DNA of 64,000 nt, from contig NZ_JYLI01000013.1 in NCBI RefSeq assembly GCF_001439785.1, positions 62,001-126,000 of the forward strand, given 5' to 3'. Of this stretch, positions 8,743-17,141 are shown piece by piece; within the stretch, counting starts at the first letter, position 1, and every line of letters begins with the position of its first letter. The notes beneath the pieces were generated by a model that saw only the letters and a program-made list of their open reading frames with translations, did no database searches and had not been told where the DNA came from. Source of the stretch: Pseudomonas poae. Its GTDB lineage: Bacteria; Pseudomonadota; Gammaproteobacteria; Pseudomonadales; Pseudomonadaceae. The position numbers and the translations under genes were made by a program.

Positions 8743-8828
8743 GTGGAGGCTGGCTTGCCTGCGATAGCATCCCCCGGGTGTTACTGACACACCGAGTTGA
8801 CTGCATCGCAGACAAACCAGCTCCCACA
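8743..8828. repeat. degenerate REPIN (two inverted REP arms)
   Basis: A left arm GTGGAGGCTGGCTTGCCTGCGATAG (given in parts: GTGGAGG, then CTGGCTTGCCTGCGATAG) is followed about 45 bases later by an imperfect inverted copy ending CAGCTCCCAC. Compared with the copies at 19224 and 21146, both arms carry changes. It sits in the convergent gap between the Lrp gene and rluE. Confidence 0.65.
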
Positions 8829-8870
8829 CCTGCAACCTCGGGAACGCTCGGCCTGATCGAGTCCCGCGCC

Positions 8871-9506
8871 TTATAAACGCGCCGGCACCGCCTTCCACTG
8901 GCCCTGATCCAGCCCTTCGATAGACCACTCCCCAATCCGCACCCGCACCAGGCGCAAGGTCGGTAAACCCACCGCCGCCGTCATGCGCCGTACCTGGCGG
9001 TTACGCCCTTCGCGAATCACCAGTTCCAGCCAGTGAGTGGGCACACTTTTGCGAAACCGCACCGGTGGGTTGCGCGGCCACAGCTCTGGCTCGTCCAATT
9101 GCCGGGCTTCGGCGGGCAAGGTCATGCCGTCATTGAGTTCCACACCGTCGCGCAGGCGTTGCAGTTGCGCGTCAGTCGGCTCGCCTTCCACCTGCACCCA
9201 ATAGGTTTTCGCCAGCTTGTGCCTGGGGTCGGCAATGCGCGCCTGCAGTTGGCCGTCATTGGTCAGCAGCAGCAGGCCTTCGCTGTCACGGTCCAGGCGG
9301 CCCGCCGGGTAGATGCCGGGGATGTTGATAAAATCCTTGAGGGTCGCGCGCCCGCCCTCGTCGCTGAACTGGGTCAGCACATCGAAGGGTTTGTTGAACA
9401 GGATCAGTTTCGGCTCGGCCGGCGGCGCCTTGGCGACACGACGAGGGGCAGCCTGCGAAGGTTTCACGCCAGGGCGGCGCGAATCGGGACGGGTGGGACG
9501 GGACAT
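8871..9506 (-). CDS. rluE: 23S rRNA pseudouridine synthase RluE-like
   Basis: This 211-residue member of the RsuA/RluB/E/F family has the catalytic motif YPAGRLDRDSEGLLLLTNDG with the conserved Asp, preceded by LILFNKPFDVLTQFS. The C-terminal motif REGRNRQVRRMTAAVGLPTLRLVR is also typical (split: REGRNRQVRRM and AAVGLPTLRLVR). The N-terminal S4 domain of longer family members is absent, as in RluE. I chose the ATG at 9506 (MSRPTRPDSRRPG); the basic, disordered N-terminal 45 residues are usual in Pseudomonas. The enzyme should make a pseudouridine in 23S rRNA (position 2457 in E. coli). Confidence 0.9.
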   Translation of the reverse strand: MSRPTRPDSRRPGVKPSQAAPRRVAKAPPAEPKLILFNKPFDVLTQFSDEGGRATLKDFINIPGIYPAGRLDRDSEGLLLLTNDGQLQARIADPRHKLAKTYWVQVEGEPTDAQLQRLRDGVELNDGMTLPAEARQLDEPELWPRNPPVRFRKSVPTHWLELVIREGRNRQVRRMTAAVGLPTLRLVRVRIGEWSIEGLDQGQWKAVPARL

Positions 9507-9577
9507 GGCGAAGGAACATCTAACGGTCAGGGCCGACAATGCTAGTGGCCTGACCGCCAAATGACCATCCCAACCGC

Positions 9578-11050
9578 TTAGCGGAACGGCGGCTCGTCGA
9601 AGCTGCGCAGTTTGCGCGAATGCAGCGAGTTGAGCTCGGTACGCAGCAGGTCGACCGCCTCGATGCCGATTTTCAAATGCTGGCTGACCGCGCGCTCATA
9701 GAACGCGTTGGCCGAACCCGGCAATTTGATTTCGCTGTGCAACGGCTTGTCCGACACGCACAGCAAGGTGCCGTAGGGCACACGCAGCCGGTAGCCTTGC
9801 GCGGCGATGGTGCCGCTTTCCATGTCCACGGCCACGGCGCGGGACAAGTTGATCAGCGGCCGCTCCTGCGCCCAGCGCAGCTCCCAGTTACGGTCGTCAT
9901 AAGTCAGCACCGTGCCGGTGCGCAGGCGTTTTTTCAGCTCTTCGCCTTGTTCGCCGGTGACGCTGGCGGCCGCCTGCTGCAAGGCCATCTGCACTTCGGC
10001 CAGGGCCGGAATCGGGATATTCGGCGGCACTACCCGGTCAAGGATCCCGTCGCGGCGCATATAGGCGTGAGCCAGTACATAGTCGCCGATGGTCTGGGAT
10101 TGGCGCAGACCGCCACAGTGCCCGATCATCAGCCAGCAGTGCGGGCGCAGCACCGCCAGGTGATCGGTGATGTTCTTGGCGTTGGACGGGCCGACGCCGA
10201 TGTTCACCAGGGTCACGCCGTGGCCGTCGGTGGCCTGCAGGTGATAAGCCGGCATCTGGTAGCGGTGCCACACCACGCCTGCGGCAATCGCCGACGCTTC
10301 GCCGTGGTCCATGTTCTTGTCGATGATCACGTTGCCCGGCAGCACCATGCGCACAAAGCGCGGGTCGCTGCGCAGTTGTTCCAGGCCATGCAGGATGAAC
10401 TGGTCAACGTAGCGGTGGTAGTTGGTCAGCAGGATCCACGGCTGCACATGGCGCCAGTCGCTGCCGGTGTAATGCACCAGACGGCGCAGGGAAAAGTCCA
10501 CGCGGGCCGCATCGAACAGCGCCAGCGGCAGCGGGTCGGTGTTTTCCCAGTCGTAGAGACCGTCAGCGATGCCATCGGTGGCGGCCGACAGGTCGGTGCT
10601 GGGGAACACGCGCGCCAGGGTTGCGGCGGTCACGCCGGAGCCGGCCAGCTCGTCACCCTGCTCCACCACGTACGGGTACGGGATGTTCTGCTGGCTGACG
10701 CCCACTTCCACCGTCACGGTAAAGTCGTGCATCAGCGGCACGAGCTGTTCCAGCAGGTATTTGCGGAAGGCTGCGGGGTGGGTGACGGTCACGCTGTAGG
10801 TGCCGGGCAACTGCACCTTGGCGTAGGCCCGGGTGGTCTGTGGGACTTCGCCGTGGCAGTGGTAGGTCAGGCGCAGTTCCGGGTAGCGAAACAGCGCGCG
10901 CTGGTCGGCATCGGGCTCGACGCGGTCCTTGAGGTATTGCTTGAGGGCCTGGTTGAGCGCGCCGGTCGCACGCTCATGCAGAGCGGCCAGCCGGTCCACG
11001 GCTTCTTCGGCGGTTTGAACGACAACAAAAGCTTCGGTCACGGTAAGCAT
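9578..11050 (-). CDS. amn: AMP nucleosidase
   Basis: This 490-residue enzyme cleaves AMP to adenine and ribose 5-phosphate. The N-terminal AMP nucleosidase domain covers about residues 1-170. The C-terminal part is a nucleoside phosphorylase fold with GHGVTLVNIGVGPSNAKNITDH, LMIGHCGGLRQSQTIGDYVLA (split here: LMIGHCGGLR and SQTIGDYVLA), VAVDMESGTIAAQGYRLRVP and LLCVSDKPLHSEIKLPG. The length matches the bacterial enzyme. The ATG at 11050 (MLTVTEAFVVVQTAEEAVD) fits family N-termini better than the 19-residue longer frame. It is probably monocistronic, with a REPIN upstream. Confidence 0.94.
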   Translation of the reverse strand: MLTVTEAFVVVQTAEEAVDRLAALHERATGALNQALKQYLKDRVEPDADQRALFRYPELRLTYHCHGEVPQTTRAYAKVQLPGTYSVTVTHPAAFRKYLLEQLVPLMHDFTVTVEVGVSQQNIPYPYVVEQGDELAGSGVTAATLARVFPSTDLSAATDGIADGLYDWENTDPLPLALFDAARVDFSLRRLVHYTGSDWRHVQPWILLTNYHRYVDQFILHGLEQLRSDPRFVRMVLPGNVIIDKNMDHGEASAIAAGVVWHRYQMPAYHLQATDGHGVTLVNIGVGPSNAKNITDHLAVLRPHCWLMIGHCGGLRQSQTIGDYVLAHAYMRRDGILDRVVPPNIPIPALAEVQMALQQAAASVTGEQGEELKKRLRTGTVLTYDDRNWELRWAQERPLINLSRAVAVDMESGTIAAQGYRLRVPYGTLLCVSDKPLHSEIKLPGSANAFYERAVSQHLKIGIEAVDLLRTELNSLHSRKLRSFDEPPFR

Positions 11051-11126
11051 CCTGTGTGCTGACTTGCAGGCCTTTATCTTGCCTGTAACCCGGCTGCACT
11101 GAAACACCGGAATTGGAATGCTGTAA

Positions 11127-11215
11127 ATGTGGGAGGGGGCTTGCTCCCGATTGCAGTGTGTCGATCAGCCTGGCTGCAACTGATGCACCGCTATCGGGAG
11201 CAAGCCCCCTCCCTT
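11127..11215. repeat. REPIN, GTGGGAGGGGGCTTGC class
   Basis: A left arm starting GTGGGAGGGGGCTTGCTCCC at 11129 and a right arm ending GGGAGCAAGCCCCCTCCC near 11213 are inverted copies about 40 bases apart. It is between amn and the acyl-CoA dehydrogenase gene, both on the minus strand. Confidence 0.8.
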
Positions 11216-11232
11216 ACTTTGACCGCCTGCCG

Positions 11233-12885
11233 TCAGGCCGATTGGGGGGTTGAGCGCGCAACAATCGCTTCTACGTCCACCCCGCGCGGCAATGTGCCAT
11301 ACACCCGCCCGGAGGACTCACCCAAGCGGCTAACGATAAACCCGTCACTCACCGCCGAATTCCCCGCCTCCAGCAGCAACTTGGCCTGCAACGCCACGGC
11401 AATGTCTTCGGTCAATTGCCGCGCGCGGTACTGAATGTCCTGAGTATCCATAAACGCGGTCTTCAATTGGTGGATGTGCCGCGCCAACTGCCTGTCGCCA
11501 TGCCCGTCGCCCAGTTCGACAAACAGCGTCTCCAGCACACCCGGCTCTTTGGAGAGTGCGCGCAGTACGTCAAGGCATTGCACGTTGCCGGAACCTTCCC
11601 ACGTCGAATTCACCGGTGCCTCACGGTAAAGACGCGGCAGGATGCTGTCCTCCACATAGCCGGCACCGCCCATGCATTCCGCCGCTTCGTTGATCATCGC
11701 CGGCGCGCGTTTGCAGATCCAATACTTGCCCACCGCCGTTACCAGCCGGGCGAAGCGGGCTTCGTGTTCATCGCCCAGGTGATCCAGGGCGCGGCCCATG
11801 CGCAGGCTCAGGGCCAGGGCCGCCTCGCTTTCCAGGGCGAGGTCGGCCAGCACGTTCTGCATCAGGGGTTGCTCACTGAGTACGCGGCCGCCCACTCGGC
11901 GATGAGCGCAATGATGGCTGGCCTGGGTCAGCGCCTGGCGCATCAGGGCGCTGGAGCCGACCATGCAGTCGAAGCGGGTCATGGCGACCATCTCGATGAT
12001 GGTCGGCACGCCGCGCCCCTCCTCGCCGACCATCCACGCCAGCGCGCCGCGAAACTCCACTTCGCTGGATGCATTGGAGCAATTGCCCAGCTTGTTTTTC
12101 AGGCGCTGGATATAGAACGCGTTGCGCGTGTCGTCCGGACGGTGGCGTGGCAGCAAAAAACAGCTGAGGCCTTTGTCGGTCTGGGCCAGGGTGAGGAAGG
12201 CATCGCACATCGGCGCCGAGCAGAACCACTTGTGGCCCACCAGCTCATAGGCTTGCCCGGGACCGCCGGCGCCCACCGGATAGGCGTGGGTGGTGTTGGC
12301 GCGCACGTCGGTGCCGCCCTGTTTTTCGGTCATGGCCATGCCGAGGGTGACGCCGGCCTTGTGGGCCATGCAGACGTTGCGCCCGTCGTATTCGGTGCTG
12401 AGGATTTTCGGCAACCAGGACTGCGCCAGTTCCGGCTGCAGGCGCAGGGCCGGGACGCTGGCGAAGGTCATGGTCAGCGGGCAACCGGTGCCGGCCTCCG
12501 CCTGGGTGTGCAGGTAGGTCATCGCCGCGCGGGCCACGTGGGCGCCATCCTGCGGGTGGGCCCACGGCAGCGACGGCAGGCCGTGTTCAACGGCGGTGCG
12601 CATCAATTGGTGATAGGCCGGATGAAACTCCACCAGGTCAATGCGATGGCCATAGCGATCATGGCTGTTAAACACTGGTTTGTTCTGGTTCGCCAGGAAC
12701 CCGGCCTCCATCAACGGCCCGCCAGCCAACGCGCCGTAGGCATCGATGCGCGGCTGAGCCCAGCCAGCGCCAAAGCGGCGCGACCAGTCTTGCAGGGGCA
12801 GGTCGATGCGGTACAGGTTAATGCCATCCAGAGACGGTGGCTGGTTGGTGACGTCGTGGGTTTCGGCAAACTGATGCAGGTTCAT
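11233..12885 (-). CDS. aidB: AidB-type acyl-CoA dehydrogenase
   Basis: This 550-residue flavoprotein is about 150 residues longer than ordinary acyl-CoA dehydrogenases, as in E. coli AidB. Similarities are seen along the full length: THDVTNQPPSLDGINLY, EAGTGCPLTMTFASVPAL, GMAMTEKQGGTDVRANTTHAY, HKWFCSAPMCDAFL, LGNCSNASSEVEFRGALAWM and EAPVNSTWEGSGNVQCLDVLR (split: EAPVNSTWEGSGN, VQCLDVLR). AidB binds FAD and DNA and is induced by alkylation damage in E. coli, where its protective chemistry is debated. A CAGGAGG ribosome-binding site precedes the ATG. It lies next to ladS with no obvious functional link. Confidence 0.88.
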   Translation of the reverse strand: MNLHQFAETHDVTNQPPSLDGINLYRIDLPLQDWSRRFGAGWAQPRIDAYGALAGGPLMEAGFLANQNKPVFNSHDRYGHRIDLVEFHPAYHQLMRTAVEHGLPSLPWAHPQDGAHVARAAMTYLHTQAEAGTGCPLTMTFASVPALRLQPELAQSWLPKILSTEYDGRNVCMAHKAGVTLGMAMTEKQGGTDVRANTTHAYPVGAGGPGQAYELVGHKWFCSAPMCDAFLTLAQTDKGLSCFLLPRHRPDDTRNAFYIQRLKNKLGNCSNASSEVEFRGALAWMVGEEGRGVPTIIEMVAMTRFDCMVGSSALMRQALTQASHHCAHRRVGGRVLSEQPLMQNVLADLALESEAALALSLRMGRALDHLGDEHEARFARLVTAVGKYWICKRAPAMINEAAECMGGAGYVEDSILPRLYREAPVNSTWEGSGNVQCLDVLRALSKEPGVLETLFVELGDGHGDRQLARHIHQLKTAFMDTQDIQYRARQLTEDIAVALQAKLLLEAGNSAVSDGFIVSRLGESSGRVYGTLPRGVDVEAIVARSTPQSA

Positions 12886-12990
12886 GACGGGCCTCCTGGA
12901 AAAAAAGGCCGATGTCGAGTGCAGCCCTCCGGCAATTCAAGAGGCAGCTCGATGAGGCCGAATGCGTTCAGTTAAGCATCGTCACTGCGC

Positions 12991-15384
12991 TTAAAAAAGT
13001 GGCATACCCGCCGATTGCACGGCGCCTTCGCCCTCTTGCACGCGCAGCACGCGGCGCTCCAGTACCGTCTGCAACACGTCGAAACGCACCGGTTTGACCA
13101 GTCGCTCAGTGATACCGACGCCATGACAATGTTCGCGCTCAGGGCTATTCACTGCACCGCCCAGGGCAATCACCGGCAGCTCGCCGCAGCCTGGCAGTGC
13201 GCGGATCTGACAGCACAACGAGAAACCGCCTTCAGGCACGTCCAGCAATACCGCGTCAAAACGCTCGGCCTGCAAGGCCGCCAGCGCCGTCGGCCCGCTG
13301 TCCACGGTTTTCACCCGATAACCCAACTTGAGCAACATGCCGCGCACGGCCAGTTGGCCGGCGCTGTTGTCGTCCACCAGCAACACCGCGCACTCATTGG
13401 CGGAGCGCTCCTTGCCCGAGCGCACGGCGTGGGGGTCGGGCCTCACGCTGTCCATTTCCACGTCCAGCTGGAAGCGACTGCCTTTGCGCGGCTCGGAATG
13501 GTGGGTCAGGCGCCCGCCCTGCAATTCGACCAGTTGCCGGCAGATCGCCAGGCCGATGCCCAGGCCGCCGTACTCACGGGTCATCGAGCCGTCGAGCTGG
13601 AAGAAGCGCTGGTACAGGGTGGCCTCTTCGAGAAAGGCGAAACCGATGCCGGTGTCGGTGACGATAAAGCTCAGGCGCAGGCGGCCGTCGCTGAGGGGCA
13701 CGCCCACTACGCGCAGGCGCACAGAGCCGTGGTGAGTGAACTTGAACGCGTTGTCCAGCAGGCAATCGAGGCACTGCATTAGTTTGTCGGGGTCGCCGAT
13801 CACCCGGTCCGCCAGTTCATCGGCCACGTCGATGGTAAACGCCAGGCCCCGGCTCTGCGCACTGGCGCTGAACTGCTGGCGCAAGGTGTCGAGCGTGCCA
13901 CGCAGGCTGAATGCCCGGGGCTGCGGGCTGAGGCGCCCGGCCTGCAGCTCGGTGAGGGTGAGGATGCCATTGACCATACGCATCATGTCCCGCGCCGATC
14001 CGGCGGCGGTTTGATGGTAGTGCGCCAGTTCATCCGTCAGCGGCTGGGTATGCATCAGTTCCAGTGAGCCGATCACGCCGTTCATCGGGGTGCGCAGTTC
14101 GTGGGTCAAGGTGGCGAGGAATTCATCCTTGAGCCGGTTGCTGCGGGCCAATTGCTGGTTGAGCCCTTCGAGTGTCTGGCTGGCGTCCAGCAGAATCTGC
14201 GCCTGTTGTTCGCGCATGGCATTGATGCGGTCGGCCAGGGCCAGGGACAACAAGGCCACTTCAATGGCCGAGCCGATCTGGCTGGCGTACATGGTGAGGA
14301 ACACATTGGGCAGATAGCCCAGCACCATCAACGTATTGACTACCCCGCCCAGCAGGAACGCCGACCAGGCGATGATGAAATAGCGCGCCACGCGCTGGCC
14401 GCAGTACCAGGCCTTGATGGCCGCGACAAAGATGGTCACGGTGAACACCAGCGCCAGGCCAGTGGCCAGGCGCAGCGCGAGGGCGTAGCTGGTCATCAGC
14501 GACAGCAGCATGACCACCGCGCCACAGCCCACCAGGGCCAGCAACAGGCGATTGATCCAGCGGCTATGCTCGGCGGTGCTGAGGAAACTGCGCGTGAACA
14601 GGCTGCCGAACAATGCCGCGCAGCCGATCAGAAACGGCGTCGCCGCATTGGCCCACCACGGACTGTTCGGCCAGAAATATTCGACCGCTGCGCCGTTCAC
14701 CGACAGCTGATACATGCCGAACGAGGCGATATAGAGGATGTAATAGAGGTAGCTGGTGTCGCGCACACTCAGGTAGATGAACAGGTTGTACACCAGCATG
14801 CCCAGCAGCACGCCGTAGATCAGGCCCAGCACATACAGGCGCAGCGGCTGTTGCTCGAGGTACGCGGTGCTGGACCACAGCGTCAGCGGCGCCTGGATCG
14901 AGCCTTCGCTTTGCAGGCGCAGGTAGACGGTCTTCTGCTCGCCAGGAATGAAGTCAAGTTTGAACAGGTAGTTGTTCTGGCGAATTTCGCGGTTGGAAAA
15001 CGGCAACGCGTCGCCCGTGCGGCCCGCCAGACGATACTGCCCGGTGCGGTCGGGCAGGTAGAGGTCAAGGTGATCCAGGGGCGGATAGGCCAGTTCCAGC
15101 AGCCAGGTGCGCTGGGCATCGGCGAGCCAGGGCATGTAGTGCAGGTCGACCTTGAGCCAGAACACCGAACGCGAATAGCCGGCGTTCAGCGTGTCCTGGT
15201 CATGGGGTTTGAACCGCAGGGCTGCAGATGGCGCGCTGACATCGGCGATGGTCAGGGCGTCGGTGGGGTCCTCGAGTACCTGCATGGCCCTGCCCAGCGG
15301 CAGACTGCGCGTGTCCTGAGTGAACTCGATGGCGCTGGCGAGCATCGGTAGCCCGCATAACAATACAATCAGCAAATAGCGCAT
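12991..15384 (-). CDS. ladS: LadS hybrid sensor histidine kinase
   Basis: This 797-residue kinase has a signal peptide (1-18), a periplasmic 7TMR-DISMED2 domain (about 20-175), seven membrane spans (about 180-385), a coiled coil, the histidine-kinase core with His428 in LATLTHELRTPMNG, an N box at Asn545, DTGIG at 577-581 and GGLGIGL at 606-612. It ends in a receiver with Asp715 and Lys764. Length, layout and position beside thiD match P. aeruginosa LadS, which senses calcium and feeds the GacS/GacA-Rsm pathway controlling biofilm and virulence. The receiver's Asp is followed by VPEGG rather than the common V/MxMP, a mild deviation. No HPt domain is seen. Confidence 0.9.
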   Translation of the reverse strand: MRYLLIVLLCGLPMLASAIEFTQDTRSLPLGRAMQVLEDPTDALTIADVSAPSAALRFKPHDQDTLNAGYSRSVFWLKVDLHYMPWLADAQRTWLLELAYPPLDHLDLYLPDRTGQYRLAGRTGDALPFSNREIRQNNYLFKLDFIPGEQKTVYLRLQSEGSIQAPLTLWSSTAYLEQQPLRLYVLGLIYGVLLGMLVYNLFIYLSVRDTSYLYYILYIASFGMYQLSVNGAAVEYFWPNSPWWANAATPFLIGCAALFGSLFTRSFLSTAEHSRWINRLLLALVGCGAVVMLLSLMTSYALALRLATGLALVFTVTIFVAAIKAWYCGQRVARYFIIAWSAFLLGGVVNTLMVLGYLPNVFLTMYASQIGSAIEVALLSLALADRINAMREQQAQILLDASQTLEGLNQQLARSNRLKDEFLATLTHELRTPMNGVIGSLELMHTQPLTDELAHYHQTAAGSARDMMRMVNGILTLTELQAGRLSPQPRAFSLRGTLDTLRQQFSASAQSRGLAFTIDVADELADRVIGDPDKLMQCLDCLLDNAFKFTHHGSVRLRVVGVPLSDGRLRLSFIVTDTGIGFAFLEEATLYQRFFQLDGSMTREYGGLGIGLAICRQLVELQGGRLTHHSEPRKGSRFQLDVEMDSVRPDPHAVRSGKERSANECAVLLVDDNSAGQLAVRGMLLKLGYRVKTVDSGPTALAALQAERFDAVLLDVPEGGFSLCCQIRALPGCGELPVIALGGAVNSPEREHCHGVGITERLVKPVRFDVLQTVLERRVLRVQEGEGAVQSAGMPLF

Positions 15385-15556
15385 AGAGCCCCAGCGTGGC
15401 CTGTCCGGTCAGGTCAATAAGCCCCCCCATCCCTTTGAGTAGACGCATACCGGCAATACAGTAAGTTGTTTGAATCCACTCTAGCATAGCCGCTAAAGGC
15501 CATTGGACACTATTGGAAGGTTATTTTGAAAGGCTCTGGGACGGGCTTTTCAGCCA

Positions 15557-15585
15557 TTTTTCAGGCGCATTAAGCGCCAGAAAAA
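15557..15585. terminator. bidirectional hairpin between ladS and thiD
   Basis: TTTTTC (15557-15562) and GGCGC (15564-15568) pair with GCGCC (15574-15578) and GAAAAA (15580-15585), with one A-A mismatch and a 5-base loop. Runs of T on either strand give it the look of a bidirectional terminator. It lies in the 274-base divergent gap between ladS and thiD, where no gene ends, so it may insulate the two promoters. Confidence 0.4.
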
Positions 15586-15658
15586 CGACGCTCTCGCGCA
15601 AAATTCAGCCATCGCCGAGCAGCCACGCAAAAAGCGTTTGGTGGTAAGCTCGCGCACC

Positions 15659-16456
15659 ATGAATATCTACAGCTCTCGCCCTGTTGTTCTCTGTCTCTCC
15701 GGCCATGATCCCAGTGGTGGCGCCGGCCTGCAGGCAGATATCGAAGCCCTGCTCGCCCAGGGTTGCCATGCGGCGCCGGCCGTCACGGCCCTGACCGTGC
15801 AGAACACGGTCAACGTCAGCGATTTCCGCGTGCTCGACCGCGAGTGGGTATTGGCCCAGGCCAACGCCGTGCTCAGCGACTCTGAAGTGGCGGCGGTGAA
15901 GCTGGGCATGCTCGGCTCCACTGCGATGGTCGACACGGTCGTCGAGCTGCTGCAGGCGCACCCGCACCTGCCGGTGGTCTGCGACCCGGTGTTGCGGGCT
16001 GGCGGCGGCGGTAGCCTGGGCAAGGACGAAGTCGGCTACGCGATGCGCGAGCGCCTGTTACCGCTGTCGCTGATCGCCACGCCCAACCTGCCCGAAGCGC
16101 GCATCCTCGCCGAACTGCCGGATGGCAGCGCCGACGACTGCGCCGAGAAGCTGCTGCCGTTTATCCGGCACCTGCTGATCACCGGCGGCCATGGCGACGA
16201 GCATGAGGTACACAACCGCCTGTACAGCCGGGACGGCACACGCCGGACCTTTACCTGCCAGCGCCTGCCCGGCAGCTATCACGGTTCGGGCTGCACGCTG
16301 GCCAGCGCCCTCAGCGGTCGGCTGGCCCACGGCGAAGGCCTGGTCAGCGCCGTGCAGTCGGCCCTCAACTACACTTGGCGCACCCTGCGGGACGCCGAAC
16401 AACTCGGCCAAGGCCAGTTCGTACCGCGCCGGTTGCCACTGGATTTCTGTTCGTAA
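15659..16456 (+). CDS. thiD: hydroxymethylpyrimidine/phosphomethylpyrimidine kinase
   Basis: This 265-residue ribokinase-fold enzyme phosphorylates HMP and HMP-P in thiamine synthesis. Signature motifs are LCLSGHDPSGGAGLQADIEA near the N-terminus (anion and substrate site), VKLGMLGS, VVCDPVLRAGGGG, and the C-terminal LPGSYHGSGCTLASALSGRLA (split: LPGSYHGSGC, TLASALSGRLA), which holds the catalytic Cys/Gly anion hole. I chose the ATG at 15659 (MNIYSSRPVVLCLSG). No TPP riboswitch was recognised upstream; in Pseudomonas that switch sits on thiC. It heads a thiD-thiE-hemL run, with thiE 44 bases downstream. Confidence 0.95.
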   Translation: MNIYSSRPVVLCLSGHDPSGGAGLQADIEALLAQGCHAAPAVTALTVQNTVNVSDFRVLDREWVLAQANAVLSDSEVAAVKLGMLGSTAMVDTVVELLQAHPHLPVVCDPVLRAGGGGSLGKDEVGYAMRERLLPLSLIATPNLPEARILAELPDGSADDCAEKLLPFIRHLLITGGHGDEHEVHNRLYSRDGTRRTFTCQRLPGSYHGSGCTLASALSGRLAHGEGLVSAVQSALNYTWRTLRDAEQLGQGQFVPRRLPLDFCS

Positions 16457-16500
16457 CCTCAACGCGCAACATCAACTCGCAACACCGAGAGGCCTGATCG

Positions 16501-17124
16501 ATGAAACTACGTGGCCTTTATGCCATCACCGACAGCCAATTGCTGGCCGGTAAATTCCTCGCCTACGTCGAAGCGGCGCTGGAGGGCGGTGTGACCCTGT
16601 TGCAGTACCGCGACAAAAGCAGCGACGAGGCCCGGCGCCTGCGCGAAGCGGAGAAACTCCACGAGCTCTGCTCGCGCTACAAGACCCGCCTGATCATCAA
16701 TGACGACGCCGAACTGGCCGCACGCTTGAGCGTGGGCGTGCACCTGGGCCAGACCGACGGCCCATTGGCCCCGGTGCGCGCCCTGCTCGGCTCCAAAGCG
16801 ATCATCGGCGCCACCTGCCACAGCCAGATCGAACTGGCCGAGCAGGCCGCCAAAGAAGGCGCCAGTTATGTCGCCTTTGGCCGCTTCTTCAATTCCAGCA
16901 CCAAGCCCGGCGCCCCGTCCGCCAGCGTCGACATGCTCGCCCAGGCGCGCAAGCGTCTGCAGTTGCCGATCTGCGTGATCGGCGGCGTGACCCTCGACAA
17001 CGCCGAACCGCTGGTGGCCCATGGGGCCGACCTGCTGGCCGTGGTCCATGGCCTGTTTGGCGCCGACAGCACCCAGGAAGTCACGCGCCGCGCCCGTGCG
17101 TTCAACGCCCTTCTCAAGATTTGA
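16501..17124 (+). CDS. thiE: thiamine-phosphate synthase
   Basis: This 207-residue TIM-barrel enzyme joins HMP-PP and thiazole phosphate to make thiamine phosphate. Recognisable segments are MKLRGLYAITDSQL, TLLQYRDKS near residue 37, RLIINDDAELA, GVHLGQTDGP, IGATCHSQIELA, YVAFGRFFNSSTKPGAP and the phosphate-binding ICVIGGVTLDNAEPLVAHGA (residues about 160-179). It lies between thiD and hemL, 17 bases upstream of hemL, and is probably in one transcript with both. Confidence 0.96.
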   Translation: MKLRGLYAITDSQLLAGKFLAYVEAALEGGVTLLQYRDKSSDEARRLREAEKLHELCSRYKTRLIINDDAELAARLSVGVHLGQTDGPLAPVRALLGSKAIIGATCHSQIELAEQAAKEGASYVAFGRFFNSSTKPGAPSASVDMLAQARKRLQLPICVIGGVTLDNAEPLVAHGADLLAVVHGLFGADSTQEVTRRARAFNALLKI

Positions 17125-17141
17125 TTGCAGAGAGACTCACC

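Noticed and set aside
15385..15658. TPP riboswitch upstream of thiD
   Set aside because: No THI-box core (CUGAGA...ACCUGAU-type) was seen; only a hairpin of terminator type lies there. Pseudomonas carries the switch on thiC.
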